Assembly: GCA_019119645.1 (NCBI GenBank)
Contig: DWWR01000061.1
Span: 1-25,646 of the forward strand
Reading direction: 5' to 3'
DNA: 25,646 nt
Origin: Anaerobutyricum faecale
Lineage (GTDB): Bacteria; Bacillota; Clostridia; Lachnospirales; Lachnospiraceae
The notes under the pieces are model-generated. The model made no database searches. It was not told the origin of the DNA and was given only the letters and a program-made list of their open reading frames with translations. A program made the translations under genes and the position numbers. Below are positions 8,504-16,321 of the stretch, in pieces. The first letter of the stretch is position 1. Each line of letters opens with the position of its first letter.

Positions 8504-10075
8504 ATGAAAGGAATAATGCATACGATGAAAACATGCAGCGTGATCATGGCAGTTCTGTTTGCTTTCACCATGCTGTTTGGAATGACGTCCCGCGTGTGGG
8601 CGGAAGAAGGGGCCGGAGAGCCATATGAAGACGGACGTAAGGGAAGTATCACAGTGACTCTGAAAGAAGAAGAGGGTATGAACAGAGAAGGTGTGCAGAT
8701 GAACCTTTATAAGGTGGGAAATGTGGATGTTTCCCATGGATATCTGGATTTTTCTCTGGTGGATGAGCTGGAAGGAATTGACGCGGATCTCAATGACATC
8801 ACTTCCTCGGAAGCCAATGCGGCCATAGCGGGAATTCTGGCGGAGGCAGTGGAGGAAAGGAATCTGGAAATGACAGGAAGTCTGTGGACCGACGCGGGTG
8901 GGCAGGTGACCTTTGAGGATCTGGACCAGGGTATGTATCTGGTCCTTCAGGGGAATACCAACGCCTATGGCACCATTCTTCCTTCTGTGGTGCCGGTACC
9001 ATATGCCGATGAGACCAGCTGGGAGTATGATGTGGAGATTGAACCGAAGGCAACGCCGGTGACAACCCTGGGACGGATTGATGTGACCAAGATGGTCAAG
9101 GGCATTAATCCGGACGGCAATCTGCAGGACGTGCATGCCACAGATGCCACTTATTATATCGGCCTGTTCATGGACGCAGAGGGACAGCATCCATATGGAG
9201 AGACAGGTAATAACGTGAAACCTGTACATATCATAGACGGCAGCAGCGGCACGGTGAGCTTTGACAATATTCCGATCACTGACCAGCCATACTATATTTT
9301 TGAGACCACTGAAGATGGGCGGCCGATAAAATATCTGGAACAGCAGGGAACGGAGAATGGTTTTTATTGCATGGCAGGAGAGGTGATCGGCGCGGAAGGC
9401 CATGACGCTCCTCCGGTGATCATCATGGAAAACGAAGCGGACGCCATTGGAACTGCGGTGATCAGCAACGTTTACAGTGACGGTCTGCCGGAAGGCTATT
9501 ATTATACCGGTGAGATCACCATTACCAAGAGTATCATGGACAACGATCAGATGGTGGCTTCCGGTGATACCTTCTATGCAGGAATCTTTGCTGTGGATGC
9601 CCAGGGCAATGTGAGCGCCAGTCCGACGGAAGTGGTGAAGCTCAATAACAATGGTTCTGTGACAGTGGAAGTTCCGCTGGGCGGCGCCAACGGAACAGAG
9701 GCGGTTACTTATGCGGTAAAAGAGACCAACGAAAACGGCGTTCCGGTCAGCCAGGACAGTGCTTTCCTCTACACCGTGACCGGAGAGGGAAATGTCACCC
9801 TGTCCACCGGTGAGAATACGGGAACCATTCATATCACCAACTCTCTGGGAGACAGCGACGGCTATTATCAGGAAGAGCCATCCACCCAGGCGCCGGCCAG
9901 CTCCGGTAACAATAACAGCGGAAATAACGGAAGCAGCGGTACATCCGGCGGCACAAACCGCAGTTCCAGGTCCGGTAAGACCGGAGACAATAACCAGATT
10001 CTGCTGTATGCGGGCCTTCTGGCGGCAGCAGTGATCGTGGGCGGTGTTGTTGTGGTGCGAAGAAGAAGACGTTAA
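8504..10075 (+). CDS. Third pilin, probable basal (wall-anchored) subunit with a non-LPxTG sorting motif
   Basis: This is a 523-residue secreted pilin. The start at 8504 has AAGGAGG 6 nt upstream and opens a signal peptide (to about residue 33, VWA/EEG); a GTG at 8438 would add 22 basic residues without support. The first domain (47-182) ends in WEYDVEIEPK (173-182), a near-exact match to the WxxxVxVYPK pilin motif, so K182 is the expected linkage lysine. Two further beta domains (about 190-325 and 335-450) resemble CnaB/SpaA folds. Residues 455-490 are a Gly/Asn/Ser-rich linker suited to crossing the cell wall. The C-terminus has SGKTGD (490-495), a hydrophobic helix and five arginines; there is no LPxTG. 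Linker plus odd motif fit a base pilin attached by a different, non-class-C sortase encoded elsewhere. A terminator follows 28 nt later. Confidence 0.82.
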   Translation: MKGIMHTMKTCSVIMAVLFAFTMLFGMTSRVWAEEGAGEPYEDGRKGSITVTLKEEEGMNREGVQMNLYKVGNVDVSHGYLDFSLVDELEGIDADLNDITSSEANAAIAGILAEAVEERNLEMTGSLWTDAGGQVTFEDLDQGMYLVLQGNTNAYGTILPSVVPVPYADETSWEYDVEIEPKATPVTTLGRIDVTKMVKGINPDGNLQDVHATDATYYIGLFMDAEGQHPYGETGNNVKPVHIIDGSSGTVSFDNIPITDQPYYIFETTEDGRPIKYLEQQGTENGFYCMAGEVIGAEGHDAPPVIIMENEADAIGTAVISNVYSDGLPEGYYYTGEITITKSIMDNDQMVASGDTFYAGIFAVDAQGNVSASPTEVVKLNNNGSVTVEVPLGGANGTEAVTYAVKETNENGVPVSQDSAFLYTVTGEGNVTLSTGENTGTIHITNSLGDSDGYYQEEPSTQAPASSGNNNSGNNGSSGTSGGTNRSSRSGKTGDNNQILLYAGLLAAAVIVGGVVVVRRRRR

Positions 10076-10103
10076 ACTGCAAATATAAACGGCAAATATA
10101 GCG

Positions 10104-10143
10104 AACCCCCCGATGGTCTGTGGAGAGACTGTCGGGGGTTTTT
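10104..10143 (+). terminator. Intrinsic terminator of the pilus locus
   Basis: AACCCCCCGA pairs with TCGGGGGTT (one bulged C) with a nested GTCT/AGAC stem in between, followed directly by TTTTT. It lies 28 nt after the basal pilin stop and ends the locus. Confidence 0.85.
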
Positions 10144-10231
10144 GCGTGGAAAAAATTAAATTATGAGGAGAAAAATGAAGGAATTTCATCCAGATTACAC
10201 CAGATGTTAAGTTTCTATTAAGTCAGTAGAT

Positions 10232-10260
10232 TTGAGTTTACTTCTGAACTTAAATAAGAT
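10232..10260 (+). promoter_or_regulatory. Probable sigma-A promoter of the NfeD-SPFH pair
   Basis: TTGAGT (10232-10237), a 17-nt spacer and TAAGAT (10255-10260) lie about 105 nt before the nfeD-like gene and downstream of the pilus terminator. The match is moderate and rests on spacing and position. Confidence 0.5.
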
Positions 10261-10364
10261 AAAATGAACCTGTAGCAATGCATATCCGGCAGTGGAAGAG
10301 AAGGCTGATATCATGAAGTTTTTTGCGGCCGGATATAATATGTTGCGGACAGGGAGGAGTGCAT

Positions 10365-10793
10365 ATGACAGTTTTGTACTGGCTGATTGCCGCGGCGGTA
10401 TTTCTCATTCTTGAGATACTGACCATGGGACTTACGACCGTGTGGTTTGCCGGCGGATCTCTGGTGGGGGCGCTGCTGGCAGCGCTGCATCTGCCTTTGG
10501 GGGTTCAGGTGGCCGCGTTTGTGGTTGTTTCCATACTGCTGCTGATTCTCACCAGACCGCTGGCTAAGAAGTATCTTAACAGCAGGACGGTGAAGACCAA
10601 TGTGGACAGTCTGGTGGGGAAGACCTGCATCGTGACTGAGGATATCGATAATCTGCGGGCAGAAGGGCAGGTTACGATCATGGGCCAGGTCTGGACGGCC
10701 AGGAGCGTGCAGGATGACATGATTCTTAAAAAAGATACAAAGGTCAGAGTGAAGGCCATATCCGGTGTGAAGCTCATTGTAGAGCCGGAATAG
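10365..10793 (+). CDS. NfeD-family membrane protein
   Basis: This 142-residue protein has about three N-terminal transmembrane helices (4-22, 24-42, 47-63) and a soluble C-terminal OB-fold (about 78-142), the short NfeD1b form without a protease domain. The start at 10365 follows GGGAGGAG at a good distance; an in-frame TTG 42 nt earlier has no such site. NfeD proteins pair with SPFH/stomatin/flotillin proteins in membrane microdomains, and the next gene, 23 nt away, is exactly such a protein. Its molecular role in the pair, probably as membrane anchor or partner for the SPFH scaffold, is only partly understood for the family. Confidence 0.85.
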   Translation: MTVLYWLIAAAVFLILEILTMGLTTVWFAGGSLVGALLAALHLPLGVQVAAFVVVSILLLILTRPLAKKYLNSRTVKTNVDSLVGKTCIVTEDIDNLRAEGQVTIMGQVWTARSVQDDMILKKDTKVRVKAISGVKLIVEPE

Positions 10794-10816
10794 AAGGTAT
10801 ATAAAGGAGGCAAAAT

Positions 10817-11782
10817 ATGAATATTGTCGGTAATGTATTTTTGGTTATTCTTATTATTTTGGTCATTTATGTTATCGTATCCTGTGTGCGGATCGTACCG
10901 CAGGCACAGGCGTACGTCATTGAGCGTCTCGGCGCGTACAACGGTACATGGTCCGTGGGACTGCATTTTAAGATACCGTTTATTGACCGGGTGGCAAGAA
11001 AGGTGCTCCTGAAAGAGCAGGTGGTGGATTTCGCGCCGCAGCCGGTTATCACGAAAGATAATGTTACCATGCGGATTGATACGGTGGTGTATTATCAGAT
11101 CACAGATCCGAAGCTTTACGCTTACGGTGTGGATAATCCGATCATGGCCATTGAGAACCTGACGGCAACGACTCTTCGTAATATCATCGGTGATCTGGAA
11201 CTGGATGCCACTCTCACTTCCCGTGAGACCATCAACACGAAGATGCGGGCGACGCTGGACGAGGCCACGGACCCATGGGGCATCAAGGTGAACCGTGTGG
11301 AGCTTAAGAACATCATCCCTCCGGCAGAGATTCAGAATGCCATGGAGAAGCAGATGAAGGCGGAGCGGGAGCGCCGTGAGGCCATCCTGCGGGCGGAAGG
11401 TGAGAAGAAGTCTTCCATCCTGATCGCTGAGGGACATAAAGAGTCCATGATCCTTGAGGCGGAAGCCGAGAAAGAAGCGGCCATCCTCAACGCGGAGGCC
11501 AAGAAGGAGGCCACCATCCGTGAGGCAGAAGGTCAGGCGGAAGCGATCCTCAAGGTACAGCAGGCCACAGCCGATGGTTTGAGAGCGATCAAAGAGGCCG
11601 GCGCCGACGAAGCGGTTATCAAGCTGAAGTCTCTGGAGGCCTTCGAGAAGGCGGCGGACGGCAAGGCGACCAAGATCATCGTGCCGTCGGAGATTCAGGG
11701 ACTGGCCGGACTGGTTTCTTCTATTAAAGAGGTGGCAGTGGACCCGAAAGATGTTCCGGAAGCTGCTTCCAGCACAAAATAA
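10817..11782 (+). CDS. SPFH/Band 7 stomatin-like membrane scaffold protein (QmcA-like)
   Basis: This is a 321-residue scaffold of membrane microdomains. A single N-terminal transmembrane helix (about 3-22) precedes the SPFH domain (about 25-180), with the family's VVDFAPQPVITKDNV and ENLTATTLRNIIG blocks. A long charged coiled coil (about 175-250) follows; residues 189-243 are five consecutive 11-residue units of the form xILxAExxKxx. The tail (250-321) includes the conserved LKSLEAFEKAA stretch. The ribosome site AAAGGAGG supports the ATG. It is co-transcribed with the NfeD gene and closed by the terminator at 11805-11840. Length and domains match the stomatin/QmcA (paraslipin) branch rather than flotillin. 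The assembly is expected to be a large ring or cage in the membrane. Confidence 0.9.
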   Translation: MNIVGNVFLVILIILVIYVIVSCVRIVPQAQAYVIERLGAYNGTWSVGLHFKIPFIDRVARKVLLKEQVVDFAPQPVITKDNVTMRIDTVVYYQITDPKLYAYGVDNPIMAIENLTATTLRNIIGDLELDATLTSRETINTKMRATLDEATDPWGIKVNRVELKNIIPPAEIQNAMEKQMKAERERREAILRAEGEKKSSILIAEGHKESMILEAEAEKEAAILNAEAKKEATIREAEGQAEAILKVQQATADGLRAIKEAGADEAVIKLKSLEAFEKAADGKATKIIVPSEIQGLAGLVSSIKEVAVDPKDVPEAASSTK

Positions 11783-11804
11783 TCCAAATAATCTTATACG
11801 GACA

Positions 11805-11840
11805 AAAAAGTCCGGCTGAGTCAGTTCAGCCGGACTTTTT
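11805..11840 (+). terminator. Strong intrinsic terminator after the SPFH gene
   Basis: AAAAAGTCCGGCTGA (11805-11819) and TCAGCCGGACTTTTT (11826-11840) form a perfect 15-bp stem with a 6-nt loop. The flanking A and T tracts make it potentially functional in both directions. Confidence 0.92.
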
Positions 11841-11842
11841 CC

Positions 11843-11871
11843 TTTTCAGTTTTCCGATTGTGTGCTATGAT
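11843..11871 (+). promoter_or_regulatory. Extended -10 promoter of the LtaS-family gene
   Basis: TTTTCA (11843-11848), 17 nt, then TATGAT (11866-11871) preceded by TG at 11863-11864, an extended -10. It starts immediately after the upstream terminator, so termination and re-initiation are back to back. Confidence 0.6.
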
Positions 11872-11979
11872 ACGTTAGTGTGCTGAATTCGTTCATATGA
11901 TGATTATAGTGAAGGTTATGATGGCAGCAGAAAGGCTGTCATTTCAGCACATCATCGGGAAAGGAAAGGAGGCTTTGCC

Positions 11980-13857
11980 TTGATAAAATATCTCAGGCAT
12001 TTCTGGCTGGCGTATCCGTTTCTGGCTTTGAAAATTTTTATTTATTACTGGCAGACGGACCGCCTGGACATGATGAATGTCTATGAAGTGCCGGTGCTCA
12101 CGGTATTGTTTTTGTTCGGCCTGTTCGAGCTGTGTTCCATGGGGCGGGGAAAGGCGAGCCGGTGGATTTTTTATATTATTTATACCATTGTAACGGTGTT
12201 AATGTTTGCGGATGCCGCCTACAGCAGCTATTTTGGCAAATACATTTCCGTCAATCAGATTTATCAGATTACCAGCTTCGGGCAGATTGCCGGTGACGGC
12301 AATGTGATCGGGGCCGCAGTGAGTCCCGGATGTCTGCTTACGCTCATCGACTATCCTTTTGTGCTGTATTTCTACCGGCTGCGGCAGAAGACCGGAGAGA
12401 AGCTGTCCGCCATGTCCATGAGGAAGTTTGTACCTTATGTGCTGGCCCACGGACTGCTGCTGGTGATTATGATCTGCGCATGGTTTTATTATGGCTTTAA
12501 TCCCTATAACCTGCGCTCGGTGCAGAAGGTCAACCATATCGAGTTCTTCACCTACCATACCAACGACATTTTGGTAAATGTGGTGGGAAAGATTCAGAGA
12601 GGGGATGTGGACAAGGACGCCATTCTTAACACTATGGAAGAGATCGTGCCGAAGTCGTCGGGAGATGATTATAAAGGTGTGGCAGAGGGGAAGAATCTGA
12701 TCCTCATTCAGACAGAATCATTTAATGATTTCGTTATTGGCGCTGAATATAACGGTCAGGAGCTGACGCCGAACCTCAATGCGCTTCTTCAGGAAGATAC
12801 CTTTTATTTTAATCATTTCTATTCCACTACCGGAGTGGGAAATACCAGTGATGCGGAGTTTGCCGCGCTGAACGGCCTCTATCCCAATGATGAGAGGGAA
12901 TGTTACCGGCTGTATGTGGATAATACGTTTCAGGGACTGCCGTGGATATTGCGGGACGCCGGTTATGGAGCTTATGCTTTCCACGGTTATGTGAAGACTT
13001 TCTGGAACCGGGATGAGGCGTACAAGACGCAGGGATTTGAACATTTTTATTCCCAGGAAGAACTGGATATGACGGAAATCTCCGGGTTTGGTCTGACGGA
13101 TAAGGAAATGTTCCGGCAGGCGGTGGATATTTTAAAGGAAAAAGAACAGCCATTTTTCAGTTTTATGATCACGCTGACGAACCATATCCCATATGAACTG
13201 GACCCGTCGCTGGCGACACTGGAACTGAAAGACAGTGACAAAGGCAGTACCTTTGGCAATTATCTTCAGACCATCCGCTATACCGACGAGGCTTTCGGAA
13301 AGCTGATTCAGTATCTGAAAGATGCCGGTCTTTATGACAACACCATGATTGTCATTTACGGAGATCATCAGGGTATGAACATGGAGACGCCGGCGGTGAA
13401 GAGTAAGATGAGTGCGTTTCTGGGCCGGGAGTACAATTTTGATGAGATGTTGAAAGTTCCGCTGATCATTCACATCCCGGGGCTGGGTGAGGCTAAGACC
13501 ATCGGAACGGTGGGCGGCGAGGTGGACATCATGCCGACCATTGCCAACCTGATGAATGTGGATCCGGGGCAGCCTTTTGTGTTCGGCCATGACCTGCTCA
13601 ACGCCGATGAGGGATTTGTGGCGCAGATATCCTATATCGGTAAGGGTTCTTTTATAGCCGGAGACAATGCCATGATTTTCGGCATCGGAAAGGACGGCAC
13701 AGTGGAGAGCGGCAGTGCCTGGAATCTTCTGACTGGGCAGCGGATGAACGTGAATGTGAACCTGTGCCAGCAGTATTCTGACCGGGCGACAGCACTCATC
13801 GATACCTGCAAAGAAGTGCTTGATTACAATCTCATTGCGGATTATGTCACCCACTGA
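11980..13857 (+). CDS. LtaS-family polyglycerolphosphate-type synthase (membrane sulfatase-fold enzyme)
   Basis: This 625-residue membrane enzyme has about five N-terminal transmembrane helices (roughly 8-24, 36-52, 61-77, 113-133, 150-171) and an extracellular alkaline-phosphatase-superfamily domain (235-600), the layout of lipoteichoic acid synthases. The LtaS catalytic residues have clear counterparts: E246 (QTESF), nucleophile T289 (NTSDAEF), H402 (TNHIP), D462 and H463 (YGDHQG). The reaction would be transfer of a phospho-alcohol head group from a lipid donor to a glycan or lipid acceptor on the outer membrane face; the exact polymer is uncertain because this family also includes other phospho-transferases. 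Translation starts at TTG (11980), chosen because AAAGGAGG sits 7 nt upstream and there is no nearby ATG with support. The gene is monocistronic with its own extended -10 promoter. Confidence 0.85.
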   Translation: MIKYLRHFWLAYPFLALKIFIYYWQTDRLDMMNVYEVPVLTVLFLFGLFELCSMGRGKASRWIFYIIYTIVTVLMFADAAYSSYFGKYISVNQIYQITSFGQIAGDGNVIGAAVSPGCLLTLIDYPFVLYFYRLRQKTGEKLSAMSMRKFVPYVLAHGLLLVIMICAWFYYGFNPYNLRSVQKVNHIEFFTYHTNDILVNVVGKIQRGDVDKDAILNTMEEIVPKSSGDDYKGVAEGKNLILIQTESFNDFVIGAEYNGQELTPNLNALLQEDTFYFNHFYSTTGVGNTSDAEFAALNGLYPNDERECYRLYVDNTFQGLPWILRDAGYGAYAFHGYVKTFWNRDEAYKTQGFEHFYSQEELDMTEISGFGLTDKEMFRQAVDILKEKEQPFFSFMITLTNHIPYELDPSLATLELKDSDKGSTFGNYLQTIRYTDEAFGKLIQYLKDAGLYDNTMIVIYGDHQGMNMETPAVKSKMSAFLGREYNFDEMLKVPLIIHIPGLGEAKTIGTVGGEVDIMPTIANLMNVDPGQPFVFGHDLLNADEGFVAQISYIGKGSFIAGDNAMIFGIGKDGTVESGSAWNLLTGQRMNVNVNLCQQYSDRATALIDTCKEVLDYNLIADYVTH

Positions 13858-13865
13858 ATAATAGC

Positions 13866-13894
13866 TTGACATTACATTAAAAATTTGATAAAAA
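13866..13894 (+). promoter_or_regulatory. Promoter of the argF-birA-coaX-dusB operon
   Basis: A perfect TTGACA (13866-13871), 17-nt spacer and TAAAAA (13889-13894) with an upstream TG (extended -10). The AT-rich, partly palindromic spacer could hold an ArgR site, but it does not match an ARG box well enough to claim one. Confidence 0.65.
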
Positions 13895-13986
13895 GTTTAG
13901 ATAAGACGTAAAAGGGTACGTCGGCATATTTCCCCGGAGAAAGAGAAATGCACCGGCGTTTCAGCGGCGTCTTGGGAGGATTTGCT

Positions 13987-14973
13987 ATGAATTTAAAAGG
14001 TCGTAATTTTTTGACATTACTTGATTTCAATAAGGAAGAGATCCGGTATATGCTGGATCTGGCACATCAGCTTAAGGCCAAGAAGAAGAGCGGCGTGCAG
14101 GGGGAAGAATTAAAAGGCAGGAACATTGTTCTGATTTTTGATAAGTCTTCTACCCGAACCCGCTGTTCCTTTGAGGTGGCTGCCGCCGACGAGGGCGCTC
14201 ATGTGACTTTTCTGTCCAATTCCCACATGAATAAGAAGGAGACCATCGAGGATACGGCGAAGGTGTTCGGGCGCATGTACGATGCCATCGAGTACCGTGG
14301 CTATGGACAGGAGATCGTGGAAGAGCTGGCGAAGTATTCCGGTGTGCCAGTCTGGAACGGACTGACCGACACAGATCATCCGACCCAGGTGCTGGCGGAT
14401 TTCCTCACCATGGAGGAACATATCGATAAGCCGCTGGAAGAGATGAAGCTTACCTTTGTGGGAGACCTCTCTGATAATGTCATGTATGCGCTGATGTACG
14501 GCTGTGCCATCATGGGTGTGGATTTCAAAGCAGTGGGACCGGAGGAGACTGTCTGTGATCCGAAGGTGCTTGAGGTATCCCGGCAGCTGGCGGAAAAGAG
14601 CGGGGCAGTCATTGAGATTTCTCATGATCCGGAAGATGTGAAAGGTTCCGACGTGATTTATACGGATGTATGGGTGAGCATGGGCGAGCCGGAAGAGATT
14701 TATCCGGCGAGAGTGAAGGCTCTGTCTCCATATAAGATCACCAGGAAGATGATGCAGGATACCGGCAATGCGGACTGTCTGTTCATGCACTGCCTGCCTG
14801 CTTACCATAATTTTGACACAGCGGTGGCAAAGGATATGCGGGATCGTCTGGGACTGGACATCCGGGAAGTGGAGGACGAGGTCTTCCGTTCCGATCGCTC
14901 GGTCGTGTTTGATGAGGCTGAGAACCGGATGCATACCATCAAGGCTGTGATGGTGGCGACCCTGGGAAGATAA
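13987..14973 (+). CDS. argF: Ornithine carbamoyltransferase
   Basis: This 328-residue enzyme transfers the carbamoyl group of carbamoyl phosphate to ornithine, making citrulline in arginine synthesis (or the reverse in catabolism). The start at 13987 has GGGAGG 6 nt upstream; an in-frame ATG at 13948 would add 13 residues without support. Visible signatures are the carbamoyl-phosphate site STRTRCSFE, the HPTQ motif within TDHPTQVLADF, the SMGE loop (VWVSMGEPEE) that marks ornithine rather than aspartate substrates, and the MHCLPAYH catalytic segment. It is isolated from other arginine genes and heads an operon with birA, which starts 4 nt downstream. Whether it works anabolically (argF) or catabolically (arcB) cannot be decided here; the lack of arcA or arcC neighbours favours argF. 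Confidence 0.93.
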   Translation: MNLKGRNFLTLLDFNKEEIRYMLDLAHQLKAKKKSGVQGEELKGRNIVLIFDKSSTRTRCSFEVAAADEGAHVTFLSNSHMNKKETIEDTAKVFGRMYDAIEYRGYGQEIVEELAKYSGVPVWNGLTDTDHPTQVLADFLTMEEHIDKPLEEMKLTFVGDLSDNVMYALMYGCAIMGVDFKAVGPEETVCDPKVLEVSRQLAEKSGAVIEISHDPEDVKGSDVIYTDVWVSMGEPEEIYPARVKALSPYKITRKMMQDTGNADCLFMHCLPAYHNFDTAVAKDMRDRLGLDIREVEDEVFRSDRSVVFDEAENRMHTIKAVMVATLGR

Positions 14974-14977
14974 TTGT

Positions 14978-15958
14978 ATGAAACAGAAGATATTAAATAT
15001 TCTCCGGCAGCAGGACGGATTTGTCTCCGGACAGGCGCTCTGTGAGCAGCTGGGCGTCTCAAGGACAGCTGTCTGGAAATGCATCAATACTCTGAAAAAA
15101 GAAGGATATGAGATTGAGTCGGTAACCCGGAAGGGTTACCGGCTTTTGCAAAGTCCGGATCTGCTCACGGAAGAATCCATCCGGGAATATCTGCCGGAAG
15201 AAGTCTGGCCTGGAAAGGTTATCTGTTTTCCGTCGGTGGACTCCACCAACGAGGAGGCCAAAAGGCAGGCGGCTCTGGGAGCGGCGGACGGGACGCTTTT
15301 TGTGGCGGATCATCAGACCGCAGGGAAAGGCAGGAGAGGCAGAGTCTGGTCTTCGCCGGAAGGACGGGATATTTTCTGCACGATGCTTCTGCGGCCGGAG
15401 ATCCCTCCGGAGAGCGCATCTGTGGTGACGCTGGTGACAGCCCTGGCGGCTGCCGCTGCATCGGAAAAGCATGGCGGAGAAGTCTGTCAGATTAAATGGC
15501 CCAACGATGTGATTCTTCATGACAGGAAGATCTGCGGCATCCTCACGGAGATGAGCCTCGAGATGGATGAGATCGCCTACGTGGCGGTGGGCGTCGGTTT
15601 TAATGTAAACCGGGAAGAGTTCCCTGATGAGCTTGTGGATATGGCTTCCTCCCTTTACCGGGAGACGGGCCGGAAGATTGTCCGCAGTGCTTTTCTGGCG
15701 GATTTTCTTCGGGAATTTACAGAGAGATATCAGATTTTTCTCCGGGAGCAGAGCTTTGCTCCTTTTGTAAAAGAATATGAGAAGAGGCTTATCAATATCG
15801 GACGGGATGTCAGAGTGATCCGCCGGGGACAGGCACTGGTCCGCCGGGCGGTGGGCATCAATGAGAAAGGGGAGCTTCTGGTACAGAACGAAGCTGGAGA
15901 GACGGAGTGTATCTGCGGCGGTGAGGTTTCTGTCCGGGGGCTTTACGGATATGTGTAG
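14978..15958 (+). CDS. birA: Bifunctional biotin-protein ligase / biotin operon repressor
   Basis: This 326-residue protein activates biotin to biotinyl-AMP and attaches it to carboxylase carrier domains. It also has an N-terminal winged helix (about 1-60; GQALCEQLGVSRTAVWKCINTLKKEG), so it can act as a biotin-responsive repressor. The ligase core shows the nucleotide/biotin loop GKGRRGR (116-122), KWPND (173-177) and K184 in DRKICGILTE. A C-terminal SH3-like domain (about 275-326) completes the class II layout. It starts 4 nt after argF with almost no ribosome site of its own, so translation is probably coupled. Its targets are not in this window. Confidence 0.93.
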   Translation: MKQKILNILRQQDGFVSGQALCEQLGVSRTAVWKCINTLKKEGYEIESVTRKGYRLLQSPDLLTEESIREYLPEEVWPGKVICFPSVDSTNEEAKRQAALGAADGTLFVADHQTAGKGRRGRVWSSPEGRDIFCTMLLRPEIPPESASVVTLVTALAAAAASEKHGGEVCQIKWPNDVILHDRKICGILTEMSLEMDEIAYVAVGVGFNVNREEFPDELVDMASSLYRETGRKIVRSAFLADFLREFTERYQIFLREQSFAPFVKEYEKRLINIGRDVRVIRRGQALVRRAVGINEKGELLVQNEAGETECICGGEVSVRGLYGYV

Positions 15959-15967
15959 GAGGCAGTC

Positions 15968-16300
15968 ATGTTAGAAGATAAAAAAATACTGTGCGGCGCC
16001 AGTCAGTACGAGCAGCTTTTTTATTTTAATCCTGAATTTGATTCCCTTCCCAAGGCGGTGAAGGACGAGCTGAAGATTCTCTGCGTGCTGTACACGGAAG
16101 ATGTGGGAGGGATCCTGCGTCTGGAATTTGACGAAGATGGGAATCTGAATCTGGTCACGGAGAGCAAAGAGGACGACTACTTCTTTGACGAAATCGGCAG
16201 TGTGTTAAAAATCAAGCAGATTCAGCAGGAGAAAAGAGAACTGCTGGAGAGCCTTGAAATGTATTATAAAGTGTTTTTTCTGCAGGACGAGCAGAAATAA
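15968..16300 (+). CDS. Small conserved protein of unknown function (DUF6145-like)
   Basis: This 110-residue soluble, acidic protein has no signal peptide or transmembrane segment. It reads as alpha/beta with a C-terminal helix (about 75-105; IKQIQQEKRELLESLEMYYKVFF). The ribosome site AGGAGG overlaps the birA stop codon (TAGGAGG), so the two genes are tightly linked; coaX follows 21 nt downstream. From memory it resembles the short family labelled DUF6145 in Lachnospiraceae, which occupies this same place; I cannot confirm that without a search. No catalytic motif is visible. Being embedded between birA and coaX gives only a weak hint of a role in cofactor metabolism. Confidence 0.75.
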   Translation: MLEDKKILCGASQYEQLFYFNPEFDSLPKAVKDELKILCVLYTEDVGGILRLEFDEDGNLNLVTESKEDDYFFDEIGSVLKIKQIQQEKRELLESLEMYYKVFFLQDEQK

Positions 16301-16321
16301 CGGTTACACAGGAGGAACAGA

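Noticed and set aside
8357..10189. A 610-codon open frame on the minus strand opposite the third pilin
   Set aside because: It runs across the pilin, its terminator and part of the sortase, has no ribosome site, and its His/Arg/Ile-rich composition is what a GC-biased sense gene gives in a reverse frame.
10175..10210. 11-codon frame MKEFHPDYTRC with GAGGAG upstream
   Set aside because: Too short to support, it lies upstream of the predicted nfeD promoter and has no partner gene; likely chance.
13872..13894. ArgR operator in the argF promoter
   Set aside because: AT-rich and partly symmetric, but the spacing does not fit the ARG-box consensus; mentioned only as a possibility.
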